From Xylaria sp. FL1777 (lineage: Eukaryota; Ascomycota; Sordariomycetes; Xylariales; Xylariaceae): a stretch of 64,000 nucleotides of DNA. Both the position numbers and the translations under genes were made by a program. Below the pieces are notes generated by a model, which saw only the letters and a program-made list of their open reading frames with translations, was not told the DNA's origin and made no database searches. Below, in pieces: positions 47,515 to 59,287 of the stretch (position 1 is the stretch's first letter; the number at the start of each line of letters is the position of its first letter). The DNA is taken from NCBI GenBank assembly GCA_022578965.1, contig MU400588.1:62001-126000 (forward strand), written 5' to 3'.

Positions 47515-48848
47515 ACCGGTTAGTTTATCATGATACCTATATATAGAACCATAGACGTCCCAGGATTTACGAATCAAAAGCCTGATATTATGTTACATCG
47601 CCTCGTTTGATACAATAGAACTTCGTTTCGGGGTTCTCACTTAAATGAGAATATGATCTCGTTTCCTCTTGGTTGAAGTGAAGTAGCTTGCTACCAGCCC
47701 TCTCAAAATAAGTCGTCCAGTTTGTTGACATATAGGTAACCCATGCAAGAAATAGCTCTGTCTTCATTGTGAAATTTTGATATGAAAATCCACGGGGTTA
47801 GGCATAGGAAGAGAGGCCTGTGGAAAATGCCCTTATTTGATTGGACTACTAAGAGAGCTATCAAGAAGCTTATGAGATTCACAGATCGGCATATCTAGAC
47901 ACGTATCAGTCAGTAATCTAGTTATTTAAATATGTATTGCTAAGTTTTATCTTCCCTTAAAAGAATGTAGTGATACGACATACTATGAAAACGCCCCCCG
48001 CCCTCCTTCAGCTATGACTTTTTATTATCTTGTATCTCATCATTCCTAGAACGGGATAAAATATCATAGAATCGTTATCATGGGTAGTCTTATATAATCT
48101 TGTCCTCAACTCTCACCAACATAGGCTCCTCCTACTTGCCCTCTGTGACGAAGCATCATCCACCCTCCTATTTCGCTTTATTTCATCTCTTGCTTCTCAT
48201 CCCAATATTTCCCTGAAATGTGTGCTGGCTTGTGTTGACTTATCTTGTGTCGAAGCCTCATATAATGACGATCACGCAACAACGTCACTCGCAAAGCTCC
48301 CACAGCGCCAATTGCCAGTTGATATTGGGGGGATAGCAAAAGGTAATAGGATAGTGTGATTTTTTATTCTGATACAGTGAGGTGAAGTGTTGTATGATAA
48401 AACAAAGTAAAAACTCATAAAACATAAACAAGATGTGCGAAATTGAAAAAAAAAAAAAAAAAAAAAAACACAGATTATACTACTTACAAACCAATGCGGC
48501 GCCAGAACCTCGGGGAAGTTGATCCAGGACTCGCACAGCTCCTTTATAGAACGTATAATCCTTCTTTTTCGGGCGAAGTGTTTAAGATCTCTCTTATACT
48601 CTGTAGTTGTGTCACCGCTTAAGATGATGTGATTATGAATTATTTAGTCATTTATTCATGGTATATGTTAGGTAAGCAATGTATCTCCCACATCGACTCC
48701 TCGTTAAACCAGAGCCCTGTGATATAAGCCGTAATATGCTCGCTCAAGTGTCACACAAATGCCTCCCTTCCTCTATATACCCAAACCCATTCCCAACAAA
48801 CAGAACACCAGTGATGCAAAGTATTAATTTTATTTAATCGTGAGATGC
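47515..48848. other. Spacer between convergent genes with poly-A tract
   Basis: AT-rich. A 23-nt A run lies at 48446-48468. No gene seen; the open frames are very short. Confidence 0.6.
48446..48468. repeat. A23 homopolymer
   Basis: Uninterrupted run of adenines in spacer. Could be a slippage tract or the tail of an old retroposed sequence, but no target duplication or upstream gene relic is evident. Confidence 0.9.
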
Positions 48849-50873
48849 TCAAGCATATTCAGCATTGCTTCTTGTCCTCGGGACATTGGAAGCAGCGGCA
48901 TGGTCTATTTCGTCTTTGGGTTCCTCAGACACATCTTTCCCTGAATCAGGACTCGGGACTTTTGTTGCTTCGGCCATAGGGTTGATATTAGTGGGTGCAA
49001 AGGCACTCTTTGCTCGGAGTTTAGGTCCGTAAACGTAGAAGAGAATGGGAATTGGCACTAAGAGGGCGGCAACACCTCCTAGAAGAGTAGAAGCGTATTG
49101 AATACCAAGTCCTTCGAACAAATATGTAGCGAATAACGGAAAGGTAGCTCCAAAGAGGGAACGTAGAAAGGTATTGGCGGCAATGGCTGAGGCGGCACTG
49201 AAGGGTATGTTAGTCTAAAGGTCAAACAAAGGCTAAATGAAGGTGAAACTTACAACATGAGATAAGAATCGACTAGGTAATTGAGCGATTGAAGGAAGAT
49301 AGTCAACAAACCGAAGCCGCTGAGGAGGCCCGAAAGAGCAGGGACAATCCAGTGAATGTCGGCTCGGTATCCAGACCAGCCAAACCAAAAAATACCACCA
49401 GTGAATGCAACTCCACCAAAAATAATAATGGGTAGACGCCATTCAGGAATTGGAACTCCATTATTAGCGGCGAGTTTGCGTTGGTATGATGGTTGCGTGG
49501 AAAGCACAGCTATACCCGCAAAGAGCTGACCAATGACCATACCTATGAAAGCCAGACCTGACTGGCCAGCGTTGAAGTGGTGAACACCCTGGAAAACAAG
49601 AGGGTAGGCGGTCAAGAAGAGATAAAGAAGACCGTAGATGAAGGCCACATATATGGATAGGAAGGCGACGATAGGTTCGAAGAAGAGTAATCTCAGGGGT
49701 CGAGTGAAGTTCTTTTGGAGGAGCTCCGCAAAGTCGACTTCAATTTCTTCTTGCTTAGCATGAATACCCCAGTTGAGAGTACGGCGGCGTAGTTCAGCAG
49801 CCTTTTCGACAAGGACGACCGGAGGATAGGTCTCGCTCATGAACAACACGTCGAGGCCAAACGCAAGGAAACCCATGAACGAAGTGATATACATAGTCCA
49901 TCGCCAGCCAAGGTAAGACTCAACGATGAAACCTCCGACAAAAGGCGCCAGAAGCGGCCCAGTGAAAACGCCCATAGAAAAGGAGGTAATGGCGACACCT
50001 CGAGTTGCGTTGTTGAACATGTCAGAGAACACGGCAGCAACGACGGCAAGAGGCGCGGCCCCAAAGAAACCGGCGAAAAATCGGCAGATAAGTAGCGTCT
50101 GTAAGTCCTTGGCCACAGCGCAAGCAATGGTGAAGATAGAGAAGCTGAACATCGATACTAAGATGGGCAGACGCCGACCCTTCAACTCGGACAGGGGAGC
50201 CCAGATGGTAGGTCCTGTTGCGAACCCGAGGACGTAGAGTGACACGCCCAGAACTCCGACTTCTCTACTAACACCGAACTCCTTTGCCACGTAAGGGGTT
50301 GCAGCTGAGAAGATACTAGAGGTGAAGGCTGACGTTACCGTTGTGTAGCCAAGGATAGCAGCTGTCACCAACCTAGCAGACACAACAATTGTTAGCTATT
50401 ATATCTACACCGTATCAAGCAGCACTCATAACTCACTTCTTCTTAAGTGGCCAGTTCTGGGGGTGGTAAGGGTCATCAGGGCCGTCAAACTCGACGACAT
50501 AGGCCTCACGGTCTGGCAGTGGTGGCGGAAGAGGCCTCCCGGCACCGAAGGCAGGAAGGGGCTTCCAGGAATCCCGTGTCCTAGAATTGGGACCACGACC
50601 GACCGTGCCGCTGTGCTGGCTCCTTGCTGTTTGTATGCGGCTGAGCTCTGTGGGGTGTCTCTCAAGGTCGCGTGAGGTGGGAACTCGGTACATGCTGACG
50701 GGGCGATATGAGAGTCCCGCAGCCTCACTCGATGACGCCGTCAACACGGATGACGCCGAGACCACCCGCTCGACCTCATTGCTGGCTCTGTGGTGTTCTG
50801 GCCGGTGCGTGCTCCCGGACAGCGCATCAGTCTCTGCTCTTACGAGCGCGCGGTCGACTTGGTCGAACTGCAT
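48849..50873 (-). CDS. MFS transporter, DHA1 (drug:H+ antiporter) / polyamine-type
   Basis: Predicted 634 aa from exons 50873-50437, 50372-49254 and 49197-48849. A long (about 145-residue) hydrophilic N-terminus rich in Ser, Arg and Pro ends in [14 protein letters not shown], the standard entry to helix 1 of fungal DHA1 carriers. Twelve helices follow. Motif A is the variant [13 protein letters not shown] after helix 2, and [18 protein letters not shown] is the helix-5 antiporter motif [21 protein letters not shown] marks the late helices. The cytosolic tail is short and acidic. Substrates in this family include drugs and polyamines and cannot be predicted here. The frame stays open without ATG up to about 50950 and ends near an acceptor-like CACCCAG, so an extra upstream exon is possible. 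Confidence 0.9.
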
Positions 50874-51822
50874 CTTCCTGCTACCGTAACCCTGCTTTGA
50901 CAATGCAGGCTTCGAGAATAAATTCCTCAATTCTGATGTGCTGGGTGTAAATCAAACAACGAACGTTCGAAAGTTTGAAGTTTACGTTGAACGTAATTGG
51001 TCCCGTCTATAAGATATTCGTACGTTAGTGTGAAGAATAATAATAGATATGGTAGATATAACTAAGTAGGTACGTAGTTAAACCTTGCAGTACGATATAT
51101 CCGGAAACAGCAAGTTGATGATGGAGTAGATTGAGTTTATTAGTCTCGAGTTGAGGGGAGAGATGATGGGTTCATAAAGGAAACGTTCCTGGATCAATGA
51201 CATACTAATCATAAAATTTTGGTCCGACATGAATAAGTCGGCCTTTCGCGTCTTCATTTTTTCCCCTGGGTCGTTTAGCATGTTGGATAGTCTAGGAGAT
51301 AATAGGTAGTGTATAATCAGATTCGATGACGGAATGTTGCTGAAAGCGATCGTATTCATACATGTAGCTCTACTTGAGTCGGGTCGGGTGGGGGCAAAGG
51401 GTTGCACGGATTTCATCCTCCCGAGCCCTCTTAGCTTGTCCTGTCTTAGCCAATAGACTTTGGACTTTGGACGTTTTAGCGAAAGCGTAGCGGCGGATTG
51501 CTAAGCCTATACTACCTAGTGTAGACGCGAATTCCGACACTAAATGCCGATGCTGAATGCCTTAAGGACCCGTCCTTACATGTAGGTACGTAATTCATAC
51601 ACTGTAGGGAGCCTTGATCAATTTTTGTTTAACGGCGTGTAATAGAACTACTACGGAAGAGCTTTGGAACCTCACGATAAAGTTTTTTTTCGTGGCGGAA
51701 ATATGATTTCGCCATAGAAAAGAGCATAATACAAGCCATCAAACACTGCACGCAGTATTGAGAATCTCGTGGAAAGGCTCCATGTGATTACTTACAGTAT
51801 GCAGTGCAACACCAACAGAACA

Positions 51823-51850
51823 ACGGGATTTAAAACGATCGAAATCCCGT
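51823..51850. repeat. Perfect 9-bp inverted repeat with 10-nt loop
   Basis: Arms ACGGGATTT (51823-51831) and AAATCCCGT (51842-51850). About 25 nt further on is a second, imperfect GC-rich palindrome centred near 51886. Confidence 0.9.
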
Positions 51851-52360
51851 CAAGTATCGGTACCTCTGCCGGGGCTGTAGGGGCCCCCCACTACGGCCCT
51901 CTTTACTGAATCATAGGTTCATCCGTTGACTCTTATCGCAAACAGCATACCCATAACAGGCGATACTACCCTACTGCGTGGGTAGAAAGAGCTCGAATGC
52001 TCTTGTCTACTCGTTGGCCATCTGCTATCCTATTCGATAATTTTAATAATATTATAGTGATATGCATTCTCACTGGACAGACTCTTCACAATTCTTCTAT
52101 TAGAGAAGTTAATCATATTGTAATGACGTCAATTGTAGCAATAGAGCCTCCAACACACATGCCGATACCTACCTATTATGAATATAGGCATAAGTAAGTG
52201 CGGTAGCATAACTCGGAGGTATGTCCTATCCGTCCACATGCATTATTCAAGACGATTATCTCCTGACACGACACACAACTCGCCATTGCTAAAATAGTAG
52301 ATCGCGGCGATAGAAGTGGTCCGTCGATGACGGGATCGGATAAGCCTCCGCGCAAGCACC

Positions 52361-52756
52361 GTGGCTATCCGAGGCTCCTTATGCGTAAAGCCGCCTGCCG
52401 CGGTTTGTCAGTGTAGTGCAGAAATAAAATCCGGGTACTTTACGCTAAGTCCTTACTCAATTAGTAAGATCCACAAGTGGAAGCCACATGGCTCGCCTTG
52501 GGTCGTCCTAACCAATTATAGACAAGGATCCCTAGCCAGACCAATCTACGTGGATCTAAACGCCGATAACTTTGAACCGACTTATGAAAATATTTTCCAT
52601 TCTGAACAACCTGGTCTGTTGCGTAAAGAAGGCAGCATAGATCTCAAATATCTGCAGCCCTACGTAAAAGGCTCCCATGGGTTTTTATTATCTTCGTTAT
52701 TTTTATGTATTGTGGTTCTTTTAGTGGCTACGGAAGAAAGGCGCGGGAAAATGTAG
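52361..52756 (+). pseudogene. Possible gene fragment without start codon
   Basis: An open frame of about 131 codons with no ATG in its first 130 codons. The middle part (PIYVDLNADNFEPTYENIF and following) has balanced composition that looks protein-like, and the end has a hydrophobic stretch (FLLSSLFLCIVVLLVA) before a stop. It could be an exon of a gene whose other parts I cannot find, a relic, or chance. No family recognised. Confidence 0.15.
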
Positions 52757-53092
52757 AAGTCCCGGCACTTTGCTCGTTAGTGGTGTTTAGTATGTAAGTG
52801 TAGGCATTGCTTGTACTCCTCTGGTATTTTAATATAATATTATGCGTACACTACATCGGAGAAAAAAATTGAAAAAAAAAAAAAAAACACTGAAGGCCGG
52901 CTTTATGCGGACAAAGGCCCGAAATGTTCGACAGGGTATTCTAGCGGAAGATTGAGTTCCATCGTGTCATACGTACGTATACATAAGTGAAAGGGGGTCG
53001 GTCCCCTCCGGTAAGCTATTAATTGTTTGGGTCTTTATTGCCTGATTTCCAAGGAAACGGGGTATATGCACTAATTTCAAGCCAGCTCTGCC

Positions 53093-54835
53093 TCATCTCA
53101 CTCCCCAGCCATGCTCGAGCAAGCCAGACACTTCTTCGAGGCTTATACCCACGGTTTCGGGATAGATCCACCAGATAGCAATCCACCCGGCAACGCAGAC
53201 AACACTATACAGCACAAAGGTCCAAGACGCACCAAACGCGTCCATCAGAGGCAAGAAAGTCAACCCGACAATGAAGTTGGCTAGCCAGTTCGTCGCCGTG
53301 GCCAGCCCGCTACCCAGAGACCGGACATTGAGCGGGAACAGTTCGCTCTGCATCCACGGAACATTCCCAAGCCCAAGCGCATAAGCAGCTACGTAGAGCA
53401 TAATGTTCACGAGAATGAATATAGCGGCGCTCTGTGTCAGCTCTACTCCGTGTGTATCGACGGACGACACTCCCGAGGCGCTGAACCCAAAGGCCGTTGC
53501 AAGCAGGCCGAAGGCCATGAACGGAATGGAGTACAGCAAGATTCGCCGCCGTCCTATCCTATCGATGAGCAGCAGTGCGGCGACCGTGAAGATGAAATTC
53601 GTAGAAGCCACGGTAAGCGAGGTCAGAGTAGGCACAGTGAAGCCGAGCATGAGGAAGATGGTCGCCGAGAAGTACATAAGAGAATTCTAGACAGGATCAT
53701 TAGCAATGAATATGCATTATTATTAAATACCTCGACGCATTGCGTGATGCACAGGATACCTACGAAGCCACATAATTGCTGCAATCCTTGAAGGAGACAG
53801 GCTATAGTCAGTGCCCTCCGATTCTTGGGCACAAATAGCAACTCACGCCAGCCCACAAGCCAACCGCCGCCGGCCTTGCCATCGCCATTGCCCAGGCTTG
53901 CACCATCCTCTTCTTCTCGCACTTCGATTTCGATATCTTTCAATATGCCGTCGACCATTTGCATGGCAATAGCGTCAGAACCACAGGTCTTCTGAATGAT
54001 AACACGTGCCTCGCCCGACCTCTTGGCCTTCACCAGCCAGCGCGGCGTCTCAGGCATGAAGAAGAGCAAAAGGCACTGCAGCACCGCAGGGGCCGCGCCG
54101 AGACCCACCATGAGCCTCCAGCCCGCGACCGCGACCGCGCTGCCGTGCTCGGCGAATACCCAGCCGATCACGTACGCGACGACCTGGCCGAGGGTGACGG
54201 ACAGCACATTCATGGTGACGACGGTGCCGCGGTGCGCGGCGGGCGCCAGCTCGGCCAGGTACAGCGGGGTCACGAAGCTGGCGGCGCCCACGGCGAGGCC
54301 CACGACCGAGCGCCCGAGGACCATGTACGGCACCGAGGTGCTGAGGGCCTGGATCAGGGCGCCGGTTATGAAGAGGACGTCCGCGACCAGGATCACGGGC
54401 TTGCGGCCGACGCGGTCGGCGAGGATCGAGGATGCAGGGGACGCGGCGAGGGCGAAGAGCGACGTGGACGACGTGATGATGGATTTGTCGAGGGAGGTCA
54501 GCTCGCGGTCTGAGAGCGAGGTGCCGATTGAGACGAGAGTCGCGGATATCACTCCCGTGTCATCTGCGTGTGGGTTTTGGTAAGTACACAGCTTATCTTC
54601 GTTGACGGAGAGAGGGGAGGAAACGGGAGGAAAGGAAGGACATACAGCCGAACAGAAGACCGCTGATTCCCGCCGACAACGTCAGCAGCCAGACGAAATA
54701 ACCAATTCGACTGGCCTGTTTCTTGCCGCTGTCTGACGTCGGCTCATTGTGCTCGAGGACGATGTCGTCGTCGAAGTCGTCTGGTTCGTCGTCGCTCTGC
54801 CGCGCAAGGAGCGGTGCCCCTGCGCTGCTCGTCAT
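53093..54835 (-). CDS. MFS sugar/polyol transporter, myo-inositol (Itr1) type
   Basis: Predicted 527-aa proton symporter from exons 54835-54646, 54563-53764 and 53686-53093. The spliced junctions restore GLLFGYDTGVISATL (helix 1) and GLQQLCGFNSLMYFSATIF (helix 7), both hallmark segments. Other marks are DRVGRKP and DRIGRRR after helices 2 and 8, a PETPRWL motif after helix 6, PLYLAELAP, and QSELFPLNVR followed by GLATATNW. The order and wording resemble yeast Itr1/Itr2 more than hexose carriers. The N-terminus is acidic (DDFDDDIVLEHNEP) and cytosolic. The final PESTRG-type motif is replaced by YPETVGISLEEV, as in the inositol branch. Intron 2 has a GTAGGT donor. Substrate is inferred from family only; acidic N-terminus could carry turnover signals. 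Confidence 0.9.
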
Positions 54836-55337
54836 ATCCGCCGGCGTCTCTGAAGGCTACAGTCACACGTAGCCGCGATGGAAAATACCCAGATCAGATC
54901 GTAGTCTTCGTAGCATTTCTGCACCACGGTTCTCGAGGTGCCAGATATCTCGAGCTGGGTTTAGATGCAGGTACGTCACCTGTTGAGGCTGACGAGTGCG
55001 TGAGGTTAATTACATACGCAGCAGGCTTGGCTGAAGCAAGTCTAGCCCCCTTTCGATGCCGAGCGTTCTCCGATGTCGGCCTGGAAAGCTACCGATTGGC
55101 TCCGTCTCACGATGTACAACACCAGAGGTAAAGGGGTTACAGTGATTACTTTATTTTCGATATTTAGAATACCTACGACAATGAAGAATACCTAGGTAGC
55201 TGAATGAGCTAGGATCATACTCGGTGTTAAAAAGGCTCAATTAGGAATTCCCCCATTACAACAAGATTCCCTATCCAGTCCATCATGCTATGTGTATACC
55301 ACGATCTTGGCTTCTTGAGCCCAATAGCAGAGTCAGG
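54836..55337. other. Spacer between the sugar transporter and the Cys-rich membrane protein
   Basis: Both flanking genes are on the - strand, so this is the transporter promoter plus the other gene's 3' end. One 105-codon open frame on + overlaps the transporter start and is not supported. Confidence 0.5.
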
Positions 55338-56475
55338 TCACAGGTATCTCCAAATGGCAACCCAAGCCACCGCCACGGCAGCACATAATGTGATCACCTC
55401 AAGGATTGGGATGCTCGAGAATCCAAAACCCGGCCGGATCCCCGTGGGCCCATCCGACCGGGAAGGCTCATCTACCTTCGTGTCTATGAAGGCCGTCGTA
55501 CTCGAAGTTGCTGTAATAGTGTGTGCGCTAGGAGGTATGTAGCCGTCCTTGGATCCGATCTGAGAGCAACCACTGTCTAAGAATCGATGGCACTGAAATG
55601 TGTTCTCTGCTCCTCCGTGTACACTGTTCTTCGTATCGGAGTAGTTCAAATCATCTATGCAATAGTAGATGCTCGAGGGCGACTCGACGTTTGAGTAGCA
55701 ACTCATGCCGGTGGGACAATAGATGTTCTGCTACAATCAATTAGCTCTCGATTCACCCTTTAAGAGGACGCGGGTTAAAAGTGACGTACTGCTTTTCTAT
55801 ACTCTCCGCACCTATACTCTAGGTTTTCATAGGCTTGCTGTTGTGTGCTTCTTTTTCTGGCCTTTCTGCTTTCAGTGCTAATATTCTCAATATCTCCGGC
55901 TCTGGCAATTCTGCTGTCTGCTCCATACTCGATTAGGTACGGCTGTTGCTTCTCAACGCTCGTAGTTGCTGGCAATGCTTGTACGTTTGTGCCTCGGCTC
56001 AGGGACGCCTCATCGTGACTTTCTAGACCCTGTTTCAGAATGAAACTACCTATACGGTAGTATATAGAACCCTATACAAGGCTACCTGTTAGAACGTAAG
56101 GTTATAAACTCTGCCCTCTGCGTCCTTTGCTAGTAACAAGGCAATGGAAACACTAGAACTCACATAATAGATCGTAAAGATAATACCAGCGAGGATCACA
56201 CCAACAACCACGATAGCAACTGTTACTACCACTGTCCACCACACCCAACGTGGACGTTCTTTGAAGGGAACCCAACGGTGGGAGAGCCACCATGTGCTCC
56301 AGGAGCCTTTACCGGATTTCTGGTTCTGCTCCTGGTGCCGGATACACTGCGGATCCTCGGTAGATATTGGGCTATCCTTCTGCTTCGTCACGGCATCATC
56401 TTCGTCTATCTTAGCTGGCTGCTCTTCGGGCTTTGGCTCTGCACCCAGGGGGCTGACATTGTTTTCAGACGCCAT
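55338..56475 (-). CDS. Unrecognised two-pass membrane protein with Cys-rich ectodomain
   Basis: Tentative 313-aa model from exons 56475-56164, 56029-55790 and 55727-55338; all three junctions are GT-AG and phase 0. The N-terminal 75 residues are hydrophilic, acidic then basic, and Gln-rich. WVWWTVVVTVAIVVVGVILA (about 76-95), continuing a few residues, is a strong transmembrane helix after a basic PFKERPR segment, suggesting a cytosolic N-terminus. The next 150 residues hold six Cys, including EYRCGEY, IYCPTGMSCYSN, YYCIDD, QCHRF and SGCSQ, then a Ser/Thr-rich stretch and a second hydrophobic segment at the C-terminus (EVITLCAAVAVAWVAIW). The intron 1 acceptor is the weakest junction. I recognise no named family; a wall- or signal-associated surface protein is only a guess. 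Confidence 0.6.
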
Positions 56476-59287
56476 TGTTATAGGAGGATATCGCGAATCG
56501 AGGGATATTACTATGAGATTTAATAGGAACTTGTACACCGATAGATGGGGGTGTGTCTAGATCCCGTAAGTTTTCCTAGGTAAGAGTGTGATAATAGGGA
56601 TCATACTGGTCCTTGGTGTTTTTTCGTAAGCACCAAAGACTTACTGTGGTTTTGATCGGTGCAGCATTCGTCGCAACTTCCGCATTCCAGATTGCAATGG
56701 CATATCTTCGTTGAAGATGTGTCGAGCGGTGCGTATTTGGTCATTGCCGCTGCCTTAATAGACAAATTTTGATAAGTCAGGCATAGAATGAAGCAGCAAC
56801 GCCTCACAATATTTCGAATAGTTCCTGATTACAGGAGTTTCTCAACTCTTGGTAGATATCTTCAAACCCGTAACATATAAATTCTGAAGAAAGTAACATT
56901 CGGAGTTTTGAAATTCTAGACGTCATTATAAATTACTTAATATTGGGGCATCCAGGCGCAGAGATAGATAGACTGGTGCACGGTTAGGCAGGTAACAGTT
57001 CGGCACACTGGACTACTCGATTCAAGAATGAATCTCTCATGTATCCGAGGGAGATCCCTTTGCTTGGGATATATGTAACTCTGCTACATTATGCCGTAGG
57101 GTAAGCGGTCAATGGTTACTCGACCATCAAGTACACAAAACTGATACTGTTTAATAGCAAAATGATATCCTATAGTCAGATTATTGTATGCTAAAATATC
57201 TAAGCATGGAATATATCGATTATGTTAAGAATTATACGGAAACAGTATTCCGAGTTAGTTTAGGATGTATACTCAGGGAAGTGAACTGCTAAGTTCGTTT
57301 GCTGTAGATTAGCGACCTCCATACTTTCAAACAAGACGGACAAGATCTACCTATTAGCTATAGTCATTGTATTCTACTATGCTAGTAATAGTCTCTCGAA
57401 TGCTGTAGTTGGTTTTTTTTTTCGCAACTTTTATCCCAATGGCTTGTGTATTGGAACTTAGACAAATAGAGAGCTCGCCGATATGTAGTCCTAGGCTCTT
57501 TGCATAATAGGGCATACTTAAAGTAGATCCCAATACACCCAACCTAGCACAATAACTTAGGTATTTAAAGAGCAACAGATCGTTACTGCTATGAGGAGTT
57601 AACTTCAATCGAGAAACCATTGTAGCGTCGAGAATATAGGCTTAGCACGCTAAAAAGGCTGAGCCGAAGTAAGCGGCGCCCTAAGCGAAGTGATAATAAT
57701 TCTATAAAAAACCAGCTTGTCTGATATATCTTCAGGCGAATGAAAATCACACCTTCTGAAACCTGACTACGTCGTCCCAAAGGTACTTATTATCGATGAT
57801 GGTCTGGCATCTCTATGGTTTACTCGGAGGGCTCTATTACTATTACTAGCGAGCATGTAACAAAGTCTAGGAGGAAATATATGCCGGGGCGCATAACAAT
57901 TGAAGCTGAAAGTTCCGCTGACCCGACGGCCTAGGATAAATGTGTGAAGGTGCTAAGATGTATGCTATATATAATACGCAGTATATTTCAGGAATTGTTC
58001 CCTCTGCTGCGCACGCGTGCGTGCCTTCGTAGCCGCTATTAATTTGGCGCGTGATTAGCTTTCTCGTTGAAACTTTCAAGCCTTCTAGGATGGTACCTGA
58101 GCAACACTCTCGTCTAGCTTCAGTATCTGAATTGAGTTTTAAAAGGCACATACAATTTAGTAATTTCTAGAATAGGCCTTGGCATAAATTTAGCAACCTA
58201 AGTTACTGCCATGAATGTAGAGAGACTTCTCTACTGCTGTCATTTTGATCCTATACTAAGATACCATGGTGAACACAGCGGAATGAATCATATGGGAAAC
58301 AATTGACATTGAGGACATCGCTGACCAACATGAAATAGAACTCAGATTCATGAAATCGCGCGTGGATTTGGATGTAACGGAAACATTTTTCTTGAGATGG
58401 CATTTTACCGTTGTTCTAGTGAGATTCATTCTTATTAGTACTTGAACTTTAGATGATTTAGTCTAGATGAAACTTTATATTAACTTATTGATCCAAACGA
58501 ACATATTTAGCTGTTAGCTGGCTTTTTGGCGAAGCTCTCATTGCGAGTGAGTACCTAGATACCTACTCGATAGGTGCAGGGGAATACCAAAAGTTGGGTG
58601 GACGTCATGGGCATCATCGCAGGCTTATGGTAGCGCACAAAAGAGACTAAACCCGACGCATTAAGTGATGAAAATCTTTGGATATTTTCGCGTGTGTCCT
58701 CTACGTATTGCTTATATGGAAAAGTATTTAATGTCAGTAATTGGGATAGTTATTCTGTAGGGTTGGGTTGATGGTGGGAGGTAGGCTGGACAGATACCCA
58801 CCATAATGGGCGCAACCCATTGAACCGTAGATACTAATTATAGCCAAATTAGGCAAGTGGAGCACCCGCTCTCTTTAGAGCACCTGGGCAGGTACTGGTA
58901 TGCCAACTTACCGGTACCTCTGCTATCGATACCCGAGTCTCCCTTAGAAGCCCCGGCTATGAGCCAGCCTGGTTTTACACCGTAAACAACACTCTGAACT
59001 TGGTTTTCCCTATTAATAAATACCACTCAATCTATTCAACCTTACTCGCGCATGGAACGCTTATCTGTCCTCCTTGTCCAATATATTGCCCCTACGAGCA
59101 GGCTTCCCTGTGCATTCGGAACCTGTTGAATGTTTGCACGCTGTTCTCTTGCAACCAACTCGACTAGTAAGATTGAGCCTTCGCCCTCTTCCGACTTCCC
59201 AGCCTTCGACACCAACATTCCACCCTCTCCTTCGTTTTCGTGTGTAGCGATTATCACGCCGTATTCGCCTTGTGCAACTGGCCCCTC
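56476..59287. other. AT-rich spacer upstream of the Sds3-like gene
   Basis: 2.8 kb of strongly AT-leaning sequence. A 47-codon Cys-rich open frame (56601-56744, -) is listed separately. Other frames are short and look like chance. The composition would fit old, decayed repeat material, but I recognise no element. Confidence 0.5.
56601..56744 (-). CDS. Possible short Cys-rich ORF or exon
   Basis: From an ATG at 56744 a 47-residue frame contains KICHCNLECGSCDECCTDQN, with Cys spaced C-x-C-x3-C-x2-C-x2-CC. A GTAAGT donor sits right after QNH, so this may be a first exon whose partner I could not place in phase; reading through gives SKSLVLTKKHQGPV and a stop. It lies about 130 nt upstream of the Cys-rich membrane gene on the same strand. 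Confidence 0.25.
   Translation of the reverse strand: MTKYAPLDTSSTKICHCNLECGSCDECCTDQNHSKSLVLTKKHQGPV

Larger units (their letters stand above)
50874..53092. other. AT-rich spacer between two transporter genes
   Basis: 2.2 kb. It holds a 9-bp perfect inverted repeat at 51823-51850, an imperfect GC-rich palindrome at about 51872-51900, an A15 tract near 52872-52886 and one open frame without ATG (52361-52756), reported separately. Confidence 0.5.

Noticed and set aside
53959..54583. Long open frames antisense to the sugar transporter
   Set aside because: Shadows of the GC-rich transporter exon on the other strand.
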